Below, piece by piece: positions 45,889-56,286 of a DNA stretch of 64,000 nucleotides. The notes under the pieces are model-generated. The model made no database searches and was not told the origin of the DNA. It saw only the letters and a program-made list of their open reading frames with translations. Each line of letters begins with the position of its first letter. The first letter of the stretch is position 1. Position numbers and translations under genes: made by a program. Source of the stretch: Chamaecyparis obtusa (Eukaryota; Streptophyta; Pinopsida; Cupressales; Cupressaceae); the NCBI GenBank assembly GCA_027943335.1, contig BSBK01006350.1, forward strand, positions 124,001 to 188,000, written 5' to 3'.

Positions 45889-46566
45889 ATGGAGAAGAGA
45901 AAGAAGAAGATGACTTTTGTGATTGGATGGATTCTTAGAATTCCTCTACTTGAGAAAATTAGAGAGAGATATCAAGAAGAGACAAGAGTTGCAATACTGG
46001 ATTTGAAGAAGCAAGTGGCTGAATTAGAAGCAGAGTTTAAAAAGAGAAGAGCGATTCATTAGAAAAGAGATGATGACAATTCTTTGGATGAAAGAAAGAA
46101 AGGAGATAAAGTGGAGCATCATGCATGTGATACAAAAGAAGAGGTAGAGCATGAAGATGAAAATATTCATGAACCTGTGATTGAAGAAGATGATTTATTA
46201 ATGAAGATTGTAGCAGTTGAGGAAGAGTGGAATACCTTGATAGGAGGTCAAAGAAAAGAAACTGTTACATGCTTTGTTGAAGTTACAAAAGAAGAAAACA
46301 AAGATGAAGATGTGAAAGAGGTAAATTTTTATGAATCATGGGATGCTAACTTTGAGATGAATTTGAAAGATAATGATGATGGTTTATATGAGGACTTGGC
46401 AAGTGATGTTTGGTATATAATAGAATATTTGTATGGTGTTCCAGAGTTTATTATAGTTGCATTAGATCCTAGAAATTTGGAGGAGAATGAGAGTTACAAA
46501 TGGATGAAGTTGAAACTGCACATAGACATCAGAAATTGGCATTTTCCAGATTTTCCCTATCTTTGA
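45889..46566 (+). pseudogene. Element E ORF, truncated and fused to D's LTR
   Basis: From ATG 45889: MEKRKKKMTFVIGWILRIPL, then a coiled coil (LEKIRERYQEETRVAILDLKKQ...LEAEFKKRR). One TAG (46057-46062 region, CAG-like) is followed by a very acidic stretch (EEVEHEDENIHEPVIEEDD...EENKDEDVKEVNFYESWD) and LASDVWYIIEYLYGVPEFII. The last ~18 codons (LHIDIRNWHFPDFPYL) are read from D's LTR, so the natural C-terminus is lost. No known Gag motif is recognised; position alone suggests a Gag-like role. Confidence 0.5.
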
Positions 46567-46850
46567 GGTTAGTATTTGCATTTCTATTTTGCTTCTTGTA
46601 CATGTTCACAATATTTTCCATCACATACATCCCTCCATTACATTTATAATCTTACCCAATAAGGTGGAACCCTAATTTCACCTTATTCAAACACTAATTA
46701 AGACTCTCTCACCAAACCCCGTAAGACACCCCCACCCCCTTAAAAATATCTCCACACTTTTTAACACTATTTTTCTCGACACTTAAGACTTTACCTCCAC
46801 ACATGTAATGTACTTCAATTTTAATATTTAATAATGTATGTTACCCTCAG

Positions 46851-48715
46851 ATGGACACACATAATCATGCACAGGGTATTGCACCCCAGGATGACCTATC
46901 ACATTTTTCCCCACCCCAAGATGCCCTGACATAGGCTACCCCCCCAACATGATGCAGCATAGGGTGCCCCACATGAGGCACCTAATGTTCCTAATATGGG
47001 GGTGATATTTCATTTTACTACCAAGGAGATGGGGCAGTTATGGAATTATATCACTTCCTCTGAGGACAACATGTATAGAGATATTTGTACCACTATTTTA
47101 CAGAGTCTAGAGGATTTATCTACACACATGAGTAGATAGACTGCATATACCCCATAGATTGTTGATTTTATTTTTTGAGAATTAAGATCTGAGATCTCTG
47201 GTGATATATCCTTAGTTGAGGTATAGGAACGAATCTCAAAGGATATTATCAAAGGAGAGGTTTTACCTTGCTATTAAGAGAAGAGTAAGGTTAGAGAATA
47301 TTAGGTTACACATTGTGTGGTTCCAAAGATTGCACATATGATATATCTGTGGTTCCTTGTTGCACATGGTCATTATCTTGGATTAATGACCAGATTCCAC
47401 TCTACTTTGCATAGAAGGTTTATGTTGTAGTCTGTTTGGGTCTAAACATGAACTACCTAGATCTTCTAGGGTACATTGGATAGGACATGAAAAATTTATA
47501 GACCGTGATCAGTATCATATGCCTGATCATGTTGGTGTCAAGACACAGACACTTGGTTGGGGAGAGAACACCCGCAATGGCACCATTTATGGCCAATATT
47601 GTTGATAGAGTTGTCATTTATTTCTAGAGGTAAGAAATTGATAGGATTGGACACATTATAGCTGCAACTACTAGCATTACATCTGATAAACTCACTTGAT
47701 ATATTATGGCTAGATCAAGTCGACTCCTACCCCTAGCATCTTCATAGGAATCATCTAGTAGTGCACCATACTGACGAGATATATAGAGATGTTGGTCTCC
47801 CTAGACCGTGTGATATACGAGCTCTTACCAAACATCAGAGTTACATTGAGATGACATTGTATTTATTGGAGGACCTATTAAAGTCATATACCTATATTTC
47901 TTAGTCAGAGAGGGTCCCTATATAGTCTATCATATAAACCATTAGACTCTCCCGAGGCCCTCTAGTTGCACCACCCTAGAGCACACCATCATCTCATGCA
48001 TCTCATAGTTCACAACACTCTACACCCATTGATCACTCTATAGCTACACAAGGAGGGATACAACTTGGTGATGTTTGCATCATAATGGAGGTCCTAGATG
48101 GTTTTGAGGAGCAGTTACAGGGATTGAGACAAACCACCACTGACACTGACATAGCTTCATATATGGATCTTCTACTTCATCCTGACTCAGACTCTACACC
48201 ACTCCCTTCTCAGCTACACTCCCCATTACACTCGTCATTAGAGAGGATTGGTACCAAAGATGATGTGCATGATGGTTTTTCTATAGATGATGTGATGGTG
48301 CACGTTGATGATCCTCTTGCTCCTGAGACCCAGGTATAAATTTAATTTTCAATTTATTTTTAGTCAATAAATTGATTACATAGTTGCGTTTACTAATGCT
48401 TGTATATATGTATTCTATATATAATATTTGTACCCACAGTTGCATGAGTGTACTACCTTTAGCATGACATCAGAGCGCGTATGCATGAGAGATTCAACAA
48501 AGGTGACACCTACTAGTGTTCAGGTAGGTTTTAAATATGCAAGTTTAAATTCATGTAAATTGATATATTTTAAATAATTTGTATATAATTATAATATATG
48601 AATGTACATATATATTAGACAAGTTGTTGTACTAAATTTGCAGGGGTTTTTTGTTGCTTCACTTGCAGAGGATTCTCATGACACTTGGTCAGAGGGTCGC
48701 TCTATTTTTATGTGA
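46851..48715 (+). pseudogene. Spliced gene remnant of DNA transposon copy 1 (accessory type?)
   Basis: Coding-like, broken by many TAG/TAA/TGA. Stretches: EDNMYRDICTTILQSLEDLS, VDFIF*ELRSEISGDISLVE, RHLHRNHLVVHHTDEIYRDV, then LPRPCDIRALTKHQSYIEMT. The end is cleaner: MEVLDGFEEQLQGLRQTTTD, TDIASYMDLLLHPDSDSTPL, DDVMVHVDDPLAPETQ, then GT (48334). Exons at 48440-48523 (28 codons) and 48644-48715 follow, with GT-AG introns and all phase 0. This recalls the copy 2 gene, where DDISSYVDLLNADDDHPTQ is followed by small phase-0 exons. Homology is plausible but weak (D-I-x-S-Y-x-D-L-L). Function unknown. Confidence 0.4.
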
Positions 48716-48854
48716 CTTGATTAGTCTAGGATACCTTAGGACATTTATTTTGCATCTTTGATTTATGTTCTACACTTTTCACATATGTTTGACATTTATA
48801 TATTCTTGACCTATGCATAGATGATTTATGTGTTTATAGTTGACATTTATATAC

Positions 48855-49245
48855 ATTATGGTTAGACATAACTTACATGATTTGATTTGATTATGGTTAG
48901 ATGGTTATATAATATGATCTTTGATTAAGGTTATATGGTTATATGATTTGATTTTATTATGGTTAGATGGTTACATGATTTTATTTGATTATGGTTAGAT
49001 GGTTACATGATTTGATTATGGTTAGACGGTTACATGATTTGATTTGATTATGGTTAGATAGTTACATGATTTTATTATGGTTAGACGATTACATGATTTG
49101 ATTTGATTATAGTTAGATAGTTATATGATTTGTTGTGATTTGATATACAGTCATATAATTTCATTTAATAGATGGTTATATAAAATGATCATTGATTATG
49201 GTTAAACAGTTACATGATTTGATTTGATTATAGTTAGATAGTTAT
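48855..49245. repeat. Minisatellite: GATTATGGTTAGATGGTTACATGATTT units
   Basis: About ten to twelve imperfect units of 29-37 bp, built on (TTTGATT)(A/G)TGGTTAGA(T/C)(G/A)GTTA(C/T)ATGATTT. They differ by one TTTGATT step. Confidence 0.85.
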
Positions 49246-49250
49246 AAACA

Positions 49251-49860
49251 ATAACACTAATATGTAACTAATGGACCATAAGTAATATAAATAATCTATA
49301 ACTAACATGTCCTAAGTTTAATATAACTAATGTCATTAGTAACCTAACTAATGTCTTAAGGGGAGGTCTTAAGGGGATCTTTAATTATTAAGTAATATAA
49401 TTGAACCATCATAAAAAATAACAAGATAATATTTAATTAATGAACCATAAGTAATTTCTAAACTTAAAATCATCCATTTAACACGTTTACTTTAACAAAC
49501 ATAAAAGAATTTATATAACTACTTAAGAGGAGGTCTTAAGGGGATCTTTAACTAATAAGTTAATCTAATTTTAATATCATAAAAAATAACACTAATATGT
49601 AACTAATGGATTATAAGTAATATAAGTAATCTAGAACTAACATGTCATTAGTAACCTAACTAATGTCTTAAGGTGAGGTCTTAAGGAGAGGTCTTAAGGG
49701 GATCTTTAACTATTAAGTAATCTAATTGAACCATCATAAAAAAAAAAAACAAGATAATATGTAATTAATGAACCGTAAGTAATTTCTAAACTTAATATCA
49801 TCCATTTAACATGTTCACTTTAACAAACATAGAAGCATTTATATAACTACATATAAAAAT
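49251..49860. repeat. ~330-bp tandem duplication
   Basis: ATAACACTAATATGTAACTAATGGA occurs at about 49251 and 49587. GAGGTCTTAAGGGGATCTTTAA, CAAGATAATAT(T/G)TAATTAATGAACC and ATCATCCATTTAACA(C/T)GTT recur in order with the same spacing. GAGGTCTTAAGG itself is locally repeated. Confidence 0.8.
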
Positions 49861-50292
49861 CATTGAACCATCAAAGCATACATACGAACATACATTAAAA
49901 CCATATGTATAAAAATATTATTAAAAGCATACATAACTAATATTAAAACCATTGAACCATCAAAATATATATATAAGTATTGAACCGTGTCAAAATATAT
50001 AATTAGAGTCTTATTAATAATTAAACAAAATATAATCCATCATATGTTTCAATATATCAACAAAGTATTAGTCAATTTAATCTAAAGATGTCTTGATTAA
50101 GTAAAAATAGGTTTTGAAAGCAACTCAAAACCTTGTACATATTCTGAAAGATAGATCATTAAAAGCTCAAAAAATAATTGTGAAACATCACCAACAAAAA
50201 AGAAACAAAACATAAAAAAAGGGCAACAACCACCAACAGAAACATAAACAGGGATAGCACAACAAAAAGGACACCAACCAAACAACAGAAGA

Positions 50293-51780
50293 TTAACTAA
50301 AAATTTTCATTGTTTCCTCAACCTGGTTCACCATAAGATCCATGGAACTAGTAATTTTTTTAATATCTTCTAGATAAGTGTACTTCTATGTAGCAGCCTT
50401 CTTCATCCTCACACAAGTCATCTTACCAGGGCCATCCATATCCAACTCCTTATTAGCCTCCTTCTCCCGTCTTCCTTTACCTTTAAGTTATTCTAGATTA
50501 TCCATCAGAACTTTAAAATGCTCTACATGAGCTTTCAAGGCACTGTGAATTTGAACCCCTATCTTCTTTATAGTCTCCTCAATTCTATTAATCCTCTTTT
50601 CCATAATTTTATAGTAATTGTCCTTGTCCCTCATTTTTTTCTCCAACCTATCCATTGTATCCCCCATAGCTTCAACATTTCCAATGGCTTCATGTAGTTT
50701 ATCAATATAAAAAGAGAGGGGTTTGTCACCAACACTGAATTGGGGAATCCTTCTCAGTAGTGGAATTTTCCATGGTCTTTCTACTCTTTTTATCTTTTTT
50801 CAAAGACCCTCCCTTCATTTTAGGTTTAACTTTCTTCATTCTAGTCCTCTGAGAAGAATCATTCAAGGCATCCTTAGTCTCAGAGTCTAAGTAGTTATAC
50901 TCACTATAATCCTCATATGTCTCCTTATCGCCTGTAGCTTTACCCTTAAGAAAGGGTTTTTCCATTTTTTTGTTCTTAAGGAGATTATAAACCAGAACCA
51001 TAAGATCCTCATGCGAAGCATGGTCTCCCCATAGGTCCTTTTGCAGTTATTTAATAGTATGATTAAAAGAAAAGTAAAGATAATAAGGAAAGCTAATGTT
51101 TTCCTCATGCCAAAAATGATTCAAAACTACAAAGTGGTACCCATAAGCTCTACTAAACCTACCATCTAGGGTAACATAGCTAATAATAGTGAAAAAATAG
51201 ACCTTTGAGGCCTACTGATACACTTCATATCAAGGTAAGATTTATCACCTTTGACAAGTCACAGTCTTTCCTCCTCTGTCTCTATAAATTTGTTCAGAGC
51301 CTTTTCAAAAATTCTCCTATCTCTGTAGAACTTACAACCCTCCTTCAACAATCTTATGGCTTTCGAGACAATGTCTTCATCAATTTTTACCATCTAGTTC
51401 CCCATCTTAATCTTACCATTCTTCCAATTGTCGATGAAATAACTAGTTATTGAGGGATTACTGCCATGGAGATGTTCCATGAACACGTTGATACCCCTCT
51501 TTTGTAGAATACTCCACACCCACGTGTTCTTCATCCACTCCCTGCAAGAAGAAGGTTCAACCCTTTTCTTATTTCTTCCTATATTTTTCTACATGATTTT
51601 TCCCCAATTCTGAATATTTCTACGTTTATGAATAACATGACAACAATTGATGGAGCTCCTTCTTTTGATGTCTAAAAAAATACATAATTTGTGTGATTTC
51701 ACATGTTTATTACCCTTCATAAAATGTTCTCTACCACTGCAATAATGATTCAATAAGGAATTTGAAGTTTGATAAATCAT
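50293..51780 (-). pseudogene. LINE3 ORF3, homologue of LINE2 ORF3
   Basis: ATG 51780-51778 lies in TAATGATT, the same pentamer as the LINE2 ORF2/ORF3 junction. Matching blocks: WSILQKRGINVFMEHLHG, then NPSITSYFIDNWKNGKIK, GCKFYRDRRI (LINE2: GKKFYRDRHI), then LDGRFSRAYGYHFVVLNHF (LINE2: LDMRFDRIYSYHFVLLNHF), FPYYLYFSFNHTI and HEDLMVLVYNLLKN. The C-terminal part is basic then coiled coil (DRLEKKMRDKDNYYKIMEKR, ...), ending at TAA 50293. Several TAG/TAA stops and frameshifts. Conservation of blocks across two divergent LINEs shows that ORF3 was a real gene of this lineage. Confidence 0.8.
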
Positions 51781-51788
51781 TATTTATC

Positions 51789-54564
51789 ATGTTAAATCCT
51801 CTCTTGTTACTCTCAATATGATCTAGCTCCAGCCAAGATCTCACCACATGCAGAAGATTTTCCTCCACGCGTCAAGTGATGATGTTATCCCTACTACAAG
51901 TCTTATTGGCCGCCCTGTCAACAATCATATTGATTTCTCTTAAAGAAAGGGTTATAATGCACAAGTCAAAAGTATTGAGAATATCTTTCGCTGCCTTGAT
52001 TGCATTATAGATAGACTATGAGGTGGGATTTTTATTATGAAGGTTGTTTGTAATATTCATTGAGTCTGCCTCAACCCAAACTTTATTACACCCATATTCT
52101 TTAGCAAGAATGATACCTTGGTAAGAAGCAATTTCTTCCACCACATGGTTTGATTGATTGCCAATAGGAATAGCTTGGATAGCTTTACATATCCCATACT
52201 CATCTCTTAATACCACCACACATCTAGCAATTCCCAGGTTTCCTTTTGAGGCCGCATCAAAATTTATTTTCATCCACCCATTAGGTGGGCATCCCATCTA
52301 GCTTCTTTCCTCAAATTGATCTGATTGCTAACATTTCTTCTACCTTTAATTTTACAATTCTCAAAAACTCTTAAATCCCATTGATCCATAACAATGTTAA
52401 TATTTTCTATAGTAATAAGATTTTCTATTATAGATATTTTCACTTTCTCAAAAACCACCTAGAGGAAGAAGATTGGTTTCTAAACACTATGTCATTTCTC
52501 TCCTTCTAAAGACCCCAAAATATATGGGGTAAGGAAATATTCCACAAATTTTTCATAGAAAAATTATTAGAAGGACAAGCCCAAGATAAGAAGATGTTTT
52601 GAACATCTAAAGGAAATGCCCAATCCAAATTGATGAGCTCCATGAATTTGGTCTAGAGATTATCAACAAAGGGACAATGCACAAACATATGATTAACTGC
52701 CTCTTCCTCCTACATGTAGAGATAACAAACATTAGGTAAACAGATCCTTTTGGTTTTTAAATTGTTTGTAGTAAGAGTTCTTTTTTGGAGCACGGTCCAG
52801 AAGAAGATGTTAATTTTGGGGGTAAGACCTTTAATCCAAGATTTTGCCCAGCTGGGAATTTCTAGTTTAGAAAATTATTCATTATATTAGGAAGCCATAG
52901 AAAATTTATCATCAAAAGTCAGTTTCCATATGAGATGATATTCCTCCCCACATTGACCAAATAATTCAATGTTTTTTTTAACTTCCTTATAGATTGATTA
53001 ATAAAAGAGAGTTTCTTCCAATTATCAGTCTCCCAATAATCAACAACTTTAACCCCAAATAAAATCTTACCTTGGTCCATAAAGGTATTCCAATCAGGAT
53101 TTTCCTATAAAGGGCGGTCTAAAAGCCAGACATCTTCCTATAAATTAATGGAATTTCTATTTCCAGCCTTCCATTTGACTCCCTTACTAATGAGCTCTTT
53201 AAATTTTGAAACATTATTCCATATATTAGATCCTCTAGGAACAAAATCAGCCCTAAGGAATTTTTTTAAATTAGAGTAGTCACCAAAATATTTATCCTCC
53301 CAAATATTATTCCACTCTCCATTCATGTTATAAGCTCTCCAAATCTTCTTAGCCAAGAGAAACTCATTCATATTTCCCAATCTCCTTAATCCCAGACCAC
53401 CTTTAATGAGGGGATTAAAAACTTTATCCAAGGAAATTAAAGAAAACCCTTTCTTCTTTTCCACTCCAGTCCAAAGGCAGCATTTGAATATTTTCAATAG
53501 CCTCAACAAATTTAGCTAGAATTTTAAATAGACTAATAGAATAGAGATGTATTCTTTACAAAGTAGTTTTCAATATCTGAATTTTACTAGCTTGGCACAA
53601 CAAAGTGCCCTTCCATCTAGCCAAATTCTTATAGAATTTATCAAACATAGATCTCCAAAAGGACTCTGGAGGATCCTAACAAAGAGGAAGACCCAAGTAG
53701 GTAGCAAGCATACTACCAATCTGACATCCCAATGTTTTTCTAATCTTTAACTATCTTTTTTCAGGAGTGTTAAAAAGTAGATATAACTCTTAGTCCAGTT
53801 GATAAATTATCCAAAAGCATCCTCATGACTATTCAGAGCTCTTTTAAGATTTCTATATTCCTTCACCAAAGCTTCTCCTATACCAATCAAGTCATCAACA
53901 AATTTCTGAGGAGAATAAATTCGCTTAGTTGATGAAGGTTTCAAACCTTTAAGCTCCCTTATCTCAACAGGTTGAGTTATGTATCTTCCAAAACATTCAT
54001 CCATAATAACAAAAAGCACAGGGGAGAGCAGGTCACCCTATCTTAATCCCCTGGAAGATTTGAATAAAGGGGTAGGGGACCCATTAACCAACATAGAGAA
54101 AGTGGCAACATAAACCAATTGCATAATAAGTTGAACACTTCTCAAGCTAAAACCAAAAGAAAGGAGCACTTTCAAAAGAAAATCCCAGTCCACTCGATCA
54201 TACGATTTAGATAAATCCAACTTCAAAATATACAGTGATGATAGAGTCTAAAATTTATCTCCCTAGCACAAAACCATTATGTTGTGGAGATATGATTAAG
54301 GACAACAAAGAGAGAATCCTAGAAGTAAGAACCTTTGATATGATCTTGTAGATAGAATTGCAGAGGCTAATAGGTCTAAATTGATCCATGGTATCGCCTC
54401 CAAGCCTCTTGGGAATAAGCACTAGAAAAGTCCCATTAATCTCCTTAAAAAAAAAATTTGATTCAAAAAACTCTTTAACAACACTAGTGATATCCTTTTC
54501 AATAATAGCCTTATACTTTTGGAAGAAAAACATCTGGAAGCCATCTGGTCCAGGTGCTTTACTC
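51789..54564 (-). pseudogene. LINE3 ORF2: reverse transcriptase to RNase H
   Basis: RT blocks: KAPGPDGFQMFFFQKY, NGTFLVLIPKRLG, FRPISLCNSIYKIISKVL, KLDLSKSYDRVDWDFLLKVL, NGSPTPLFKSSRGLR, MDECFGRYITQPVEIRELKG, SPQKFVDDLIGIGEALVKE (FVDD). The connection region includes NPLIKGGLGLRRLGNMNEFL and WKAGNRNSINL. RNase H: WMKINFDAASKGNLGIARCV (FDAA keeps the first Asp), then KVWVEADSMNITNNLHN (second part, D kept) and a C-terminal VDRAANK. Stops and frameshifts are frequent, and there is an internal deletion between LGR and KLDLSKS. The ORF2 frame no longer stops at the ORF3 start. Confidence 0.88.
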
Positions 54565-55010
54565 AATGCCATATAATGTGAAACTCAATTTATTATACTT
54601 ACCAATTTTGACCAATCTTGAAATATGATCGTAATCAATAGAAATTAAAGGAACATCATCAAGGGGAACACCCCCACAATGCAATGGTAAGTTGCGAGCC
54701 TCTCATTTGGGAGGTCTTGGGTTCAAGTTTTCTTGAGCCCCATGTTGATCTTGGCTTTGGCCTATTACCTATCAAAAAAAAAAAAAGGAACATCATCAAA
54801 TTTTTCATCTTCGTCTCTATCAAATGTATCAGTAACAACTAGTGGCACTAGATTTTAGGCACCTACATATCCACATTCTTGATTGATGCATTCCTAATAG
54901 TTGTCAACAATGCAGTGACAACAAAAGCATGAGTAGTCTCTGGTGTTCAATGTCCAATTGTGACAATTTTTACTCATAACTGAATGGAAAGATCACGTCT
55001 TTTCTATCCT
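54565..55010 (-). pseudogene. C-terminal remnant of a second copy-2-type transposase
   Basis: On the minus strand: NTRDYSCFCCHCIVDNY*EC then INQECGYVGA...VPLVVTDTFDRDEDEKFDD[SINE]VPLISIDYDHISRLVKIGKY. It parallels the end of the copy 2 transposase: NTWTIWTRKLACFCHFC, EWEECDNIEWVEEW and FASEDYDHVSDLIQPG. The CxCxxC...C arrangement and the (D/E)YDH(I/V)S(R/D)L box are shared. It is cut by LINE3 at 54564, holds the SINE, and fades above about 55010. Confidence 0.55.
54663..54783 (+). mobile_element. SINE, about 120 bp, with 16-bp target duplication
   Basis: Flanked by AAAGGAACATCATCAA at 54647-54662 and 54784-54799. The body starts GGGGAACACCCCCACAATG and has tRNA-like polymerase III boxes: A-like near CAATGGTAAGTTGCGAG and B-like GGGTTCAAGTTTT (54719-54731). 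It ends in a run of about 13 A. It is short for a plant SINE. Removing it restores the transposase remnant reading. Confidence 0.88.
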
Positions 55011-55181
55011 CTTGCAACCATGCATAATTTTTCTATCCACACCTAAACACATGCATATATAATATGAATTTCATTTTATAAATTTGAATAAAGAATGTAA
55101 AATTTAAACAAGAATAAATATATATAGATAGATAGATACATAGATATAGGGTGGCTGCAAGAAGTTGAGTCCCACTTTTGG

Positions 55182-56286
55182 CCAAAAACTGGAAGTGTTT
55201 TCTTTGTTTTTCAAAATTACTGTCAATTGATGTCAAAATTTGAGGCACTTAAAAATTGAATCTTGAAAAAATTGAGTAATATAAAATTTAGTGCTCTGAG
55301 TCTAGTTTTCAAATATTTAATTTATTTCAGTACCCACATGGTACAAATTAAATTTTAGTAGGCATGTTTAAAAACCACTTTTCAAAATGCATGTTTCAGG
55401 ACCACACCTGACATGTGTACGGTCACCCTTTTTTGAAGTAAATGAATGTATTTTTGTGAATACTTTTGGGAAAAGGTACCTAAAATATTGAAGATTTGTG
55501 AGAATATTTTATCTCATTTTTTTTAAATTAATTTTTAATTGACTATAAAGTACATTTTCAAAACCTCTGGTGTACGGGCACAATAATTTGATGATAACTT
55601 AATTTTTTTTTAATTTGAAGGAAATTCTATGTAGATTGGTGTCATATAACTCATTTTTTAAAAAATGTAAAATTAAAAAAAGTTATTAAAGTTTTAGTTA
55701 ACCTTAGATTTCAAGTTTAGGTACCACGCTGGCTTGATAAATATTGTAAAAATGTTAAAATTTATCATATCAATATAAAATTTATATTTTTATAATCAGC
55801 ACAATAAGAGCTAAAATGGGTTTTCATTTTATCAAAAAATTCATTCAGGAAGGTGTCCAAAAAATTATGGCAAGGCAAAAATTTGATTATGTAATGCCTT
55901 ATCCATTTTTTTGCAAGGTCAAGCATAGGCTTGGTCCCACTAGGCCTATCCCGAACAAAAACCCAAGCAAACGAGTACGGTTCCCACTCATAGATTTACA
56001 AAACAAGTGTCTATTTTTTTAAATTATAAAATGGGTGCTTGTTTTGATTTAAATAACAAGCGCCCGTTTCATAAAGAGTCATTGCAACCAAAAAATAGGA
56101 CTGTGGGCCTGACCTCAATTATTGACGAGTTTTCAATCATTTTTTAATCGATCCATAGCAGACAAACATAATATTTCTATCAACATTCTATATTTTTGTC
56201 TTGTTTTGGATCTGACATTCAAAAAAGACTGTTTGAACTCGAATCTTGGTGCAAAAATAGAATCAAACCGATGTAGAAAGAGGCCA
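55182..56286 (+). other. AT-rich 5' region of DNA transposon copy 2
   Basis: Presumed promoter and untranslated region. A pair of ACAAG(T/C)G(T/C)C.. words lies at about 56002 and 56065. No domain is recognised. Confidence 0.4.

Larger units (their letters stand above)
44792..46512 (+). mobile_element. Element E: truncated LTR element (5' LTR, four primer sites, ORF)
   Basis: 5' LTR 44792-45602 begins TGATG and ends CATCA (inverted 5-bp ends). It has a TATA box TATATAAAG (45221-45229), an A/G-rich tract (44820-44912) and repeated GAAGCTCTCAAGTTGTAGGATC units (about 45255-45500). Four primer sites and an ORF follow. The element is cut at 46512 and fused to the remaining LTR of D, with loss of 235 bp of D's LTR. 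No second LTR of E is present. Confidence 0.75.
39390..46689 (+). mobile_element. Element D: non-autonomous LTR element, with element E inside its 3' LTR
   Basis: 5' LTR 39390-40908, primer-like site at 40911, one ORF 41119-42135, purine tract AAAGTGGGGGCTTAA (43740-43754), 3' LTR 43755-44791 plus 46513-46689. The 3' LTR lacks the piece equal to 40497-40731 and holds 44792-46512 (element E) instead. There is no pol. The LTRs differ by several per cent and by two copies of a ~36-bp GACCTYGACCCTRACCTAGG repeat (three in the 5' LTR, one in the 3' LTR). No exact target duplication is seen (GACAT before, AACAC after). Confidence 0.82.
48716..50087. other. AT-rich spacer with tandem repeats
   Basis: No genes. 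Two repeat arrays (48855-49245 and 49251-49860) fill most of it; the rest is AT-rich. It probably belongs to DNA transposon copy 1. Confidence 0.5.
50088..54564 (-). mobile_element. LINE3: 5'-truncated L1-type LINE with RT, RNase H and ORF3
   Basis: Same order as LINE2 on the minus strand: RT start (54564), RNase H (about 52300-51800), ORF3 (51780-50293), and a 3' UTR whose end (TTGATTAAGTAAAAATAGGTTTTGAAAG) matches LINE2's (TTATTAAGGAAAATAGGTTTTAAAGG). Close to LINE1 in the RT. It begins inside the conserved ALSKAPGPDGF box, so it is 5'-truncated, and it interrupts the transposase remnant 54565-55010. It is more decayed than LINE2. Confidence 0.88.
38614..55010 (-). mobile_element. DNA transposon copy 1, heavily interrupted (probable)
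   Basis: I infer one decayed copy from four pieces. (1) A left end GGGTG...GAGTCCCACTTTTGG (38614-38646) matches the left end of copy 2 at 55149-55181, with the same 18-base spacing between GGGTG and GAGTCCC. (2) Subterminal palindromes lie at 38692-38882. (3) A spliced gene remnant on + lies at 46851-48715. (4) A C-terminal remnant of a copy-2-like transposase lies on - at 54565-55010. Elements D (with E inside) and LINE3 sit in the gaps. Convergent order (accessory on +, transposase on -) is that of copy 2 in reverse. The extent is inference; the pieces could come from more than one insertion. Confidence 0.45.

Noticed and set aside
48855..49245. CRISPR-like array
   Set aside because: Units vary in length and have no distinct spacers; it is a plant minisatellite.
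55030..55148. tRNA or other structural RNA gene near the GATA repeats
   Set aside because: It is simple ATAGATAGATA sequence with no cloverleaf.
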